Origin: Achromobacter sp.
GTDB lineage: Bacteria; Pseudomonadota; Gammaproteobacteria; Burkholderiales; Burkholderiaceae_B
Assembly (NCBI GenBank): GCA_003454835.1
Contig: DMTA01000193.1
Span: 1 to 43,214 of the forward strand
DNA length: 43,214 nt
Direction of reading: 5' to 3'
The notes beneath the pieces were generated by a model. It did not search any database. It was given only the letters and a program-made list of their open reading frames with translations, and was not told the origin of the DNA. Positions 43,170 to 43,214 of this stretch are shown here, one piece after another (position 1 is the first letter of the stretch; the number at the start of each line of letters is the position of its first letter). A program made the translations under genes and the position numbers.

Positions 43170-43214
43170 GGCGGGGCGAACAGGCGCTCGCCATTGGTGC
43201 TGGGCACCACCGAA

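Noticed and set aside
42884..43210. 108-codon leftward frame through the poly-C tracts
   Set aside because: It runs through homopolymers and into the binding-protein signal region out of frame; a real gene is not supported.

Overview
The window is high-GC DNA (roughly 65% or more by eye). The gene set points to an Alcaligenaceae betaproteobacterium of the Achromobacter/Bordetella type: a Bug-family (TctC) binding protein, short-form ArgC, class I PHA synthase with phasin, monomeric isocitrate dehydrogenase, azurin and LysR regulators beside catabolic operons. The genus is inferred from gene content, not from a search. I see no tRNA, rRNA, CRISPR array, insertion sequence or phage gene.

Layout. 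(1) 1-7.0 kb: a cut-off LysR gene divergent from argC, then a hydroxy-acid/organic-acid catabolic block. That block holds a Bug binding protein, a D-2-hydroxyacid dehydrogenase and an RraA/HMG-aldolase-like protein, read leftward, plus a LysR regulator divergent from an FMN-dependent alpha-hydroxy-acid dehydrogenase. (2) 7.2-8.8 kb: a secreted protein and a lipoprotein of unknown function. (3) 8.9-30.0 kb: a compact low-oxygen/stress-survival island. It carries five universal stress proteins (six domains), a triple-BON protein, an FNR-type [4Fe-4S] regulator, a NarL-type response regulator with a soluble PAS histidine kinase, a flavodoxin-like protein, a CBS-pair protein, Hsp20, two zinc alcohol dehydrogenases, a SYLF protein, PHA synthase and phasin, two P-type ATPases, an L,D-transpeptidase-fold protein and a beta-CASP RNase. 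(4) 30.0-34.0 kb: a polar amino-acid ABC importer and a FetAB-like exporter. (5) 34.0-38.4 kb: icd (leftward) and ilvA (rightward). ilvA follows an Ile-rich leader peptide and an attenuator. (6) 38.4-43.2 kb: a secreted unknown protein and a FecBCD-like metal-chelate importer operon containing an azurin gene. The window ends in GC-rich sequence with two poly-C tracts.

The main result is the island. Seven FNR-type dyads (TGA-N6-TCA core) lie upstream of its genes and define eight promoters, because one dyad serves two divergent promoters. Each promoter has a -10-like hexamer exactly 21 nt from the box, the class II activator layout, and the promoter-proximal half-site is always RTCAA. The island encodes its own FNR-type protein, in which the residue matching E. 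coli FNR Ser212 in the recognition helix is Cys. The fnr-like gene itself has a 16-bp perfect palindrome upstream and lies just downstream of the kinase/regulator pair. In gene content (Usp, Hsp20, CBS, P-type ATPase, storage-polymer synthesis, NarL-type two-component system) the island resembles the mycobacterial DosR dormancy regulon. I infer that it supports non-growing survival under oxygen limitation: chaperoning, ion homeostasis, carbon storage, fermentative redox balance, wall remodelling and RNA turnover.
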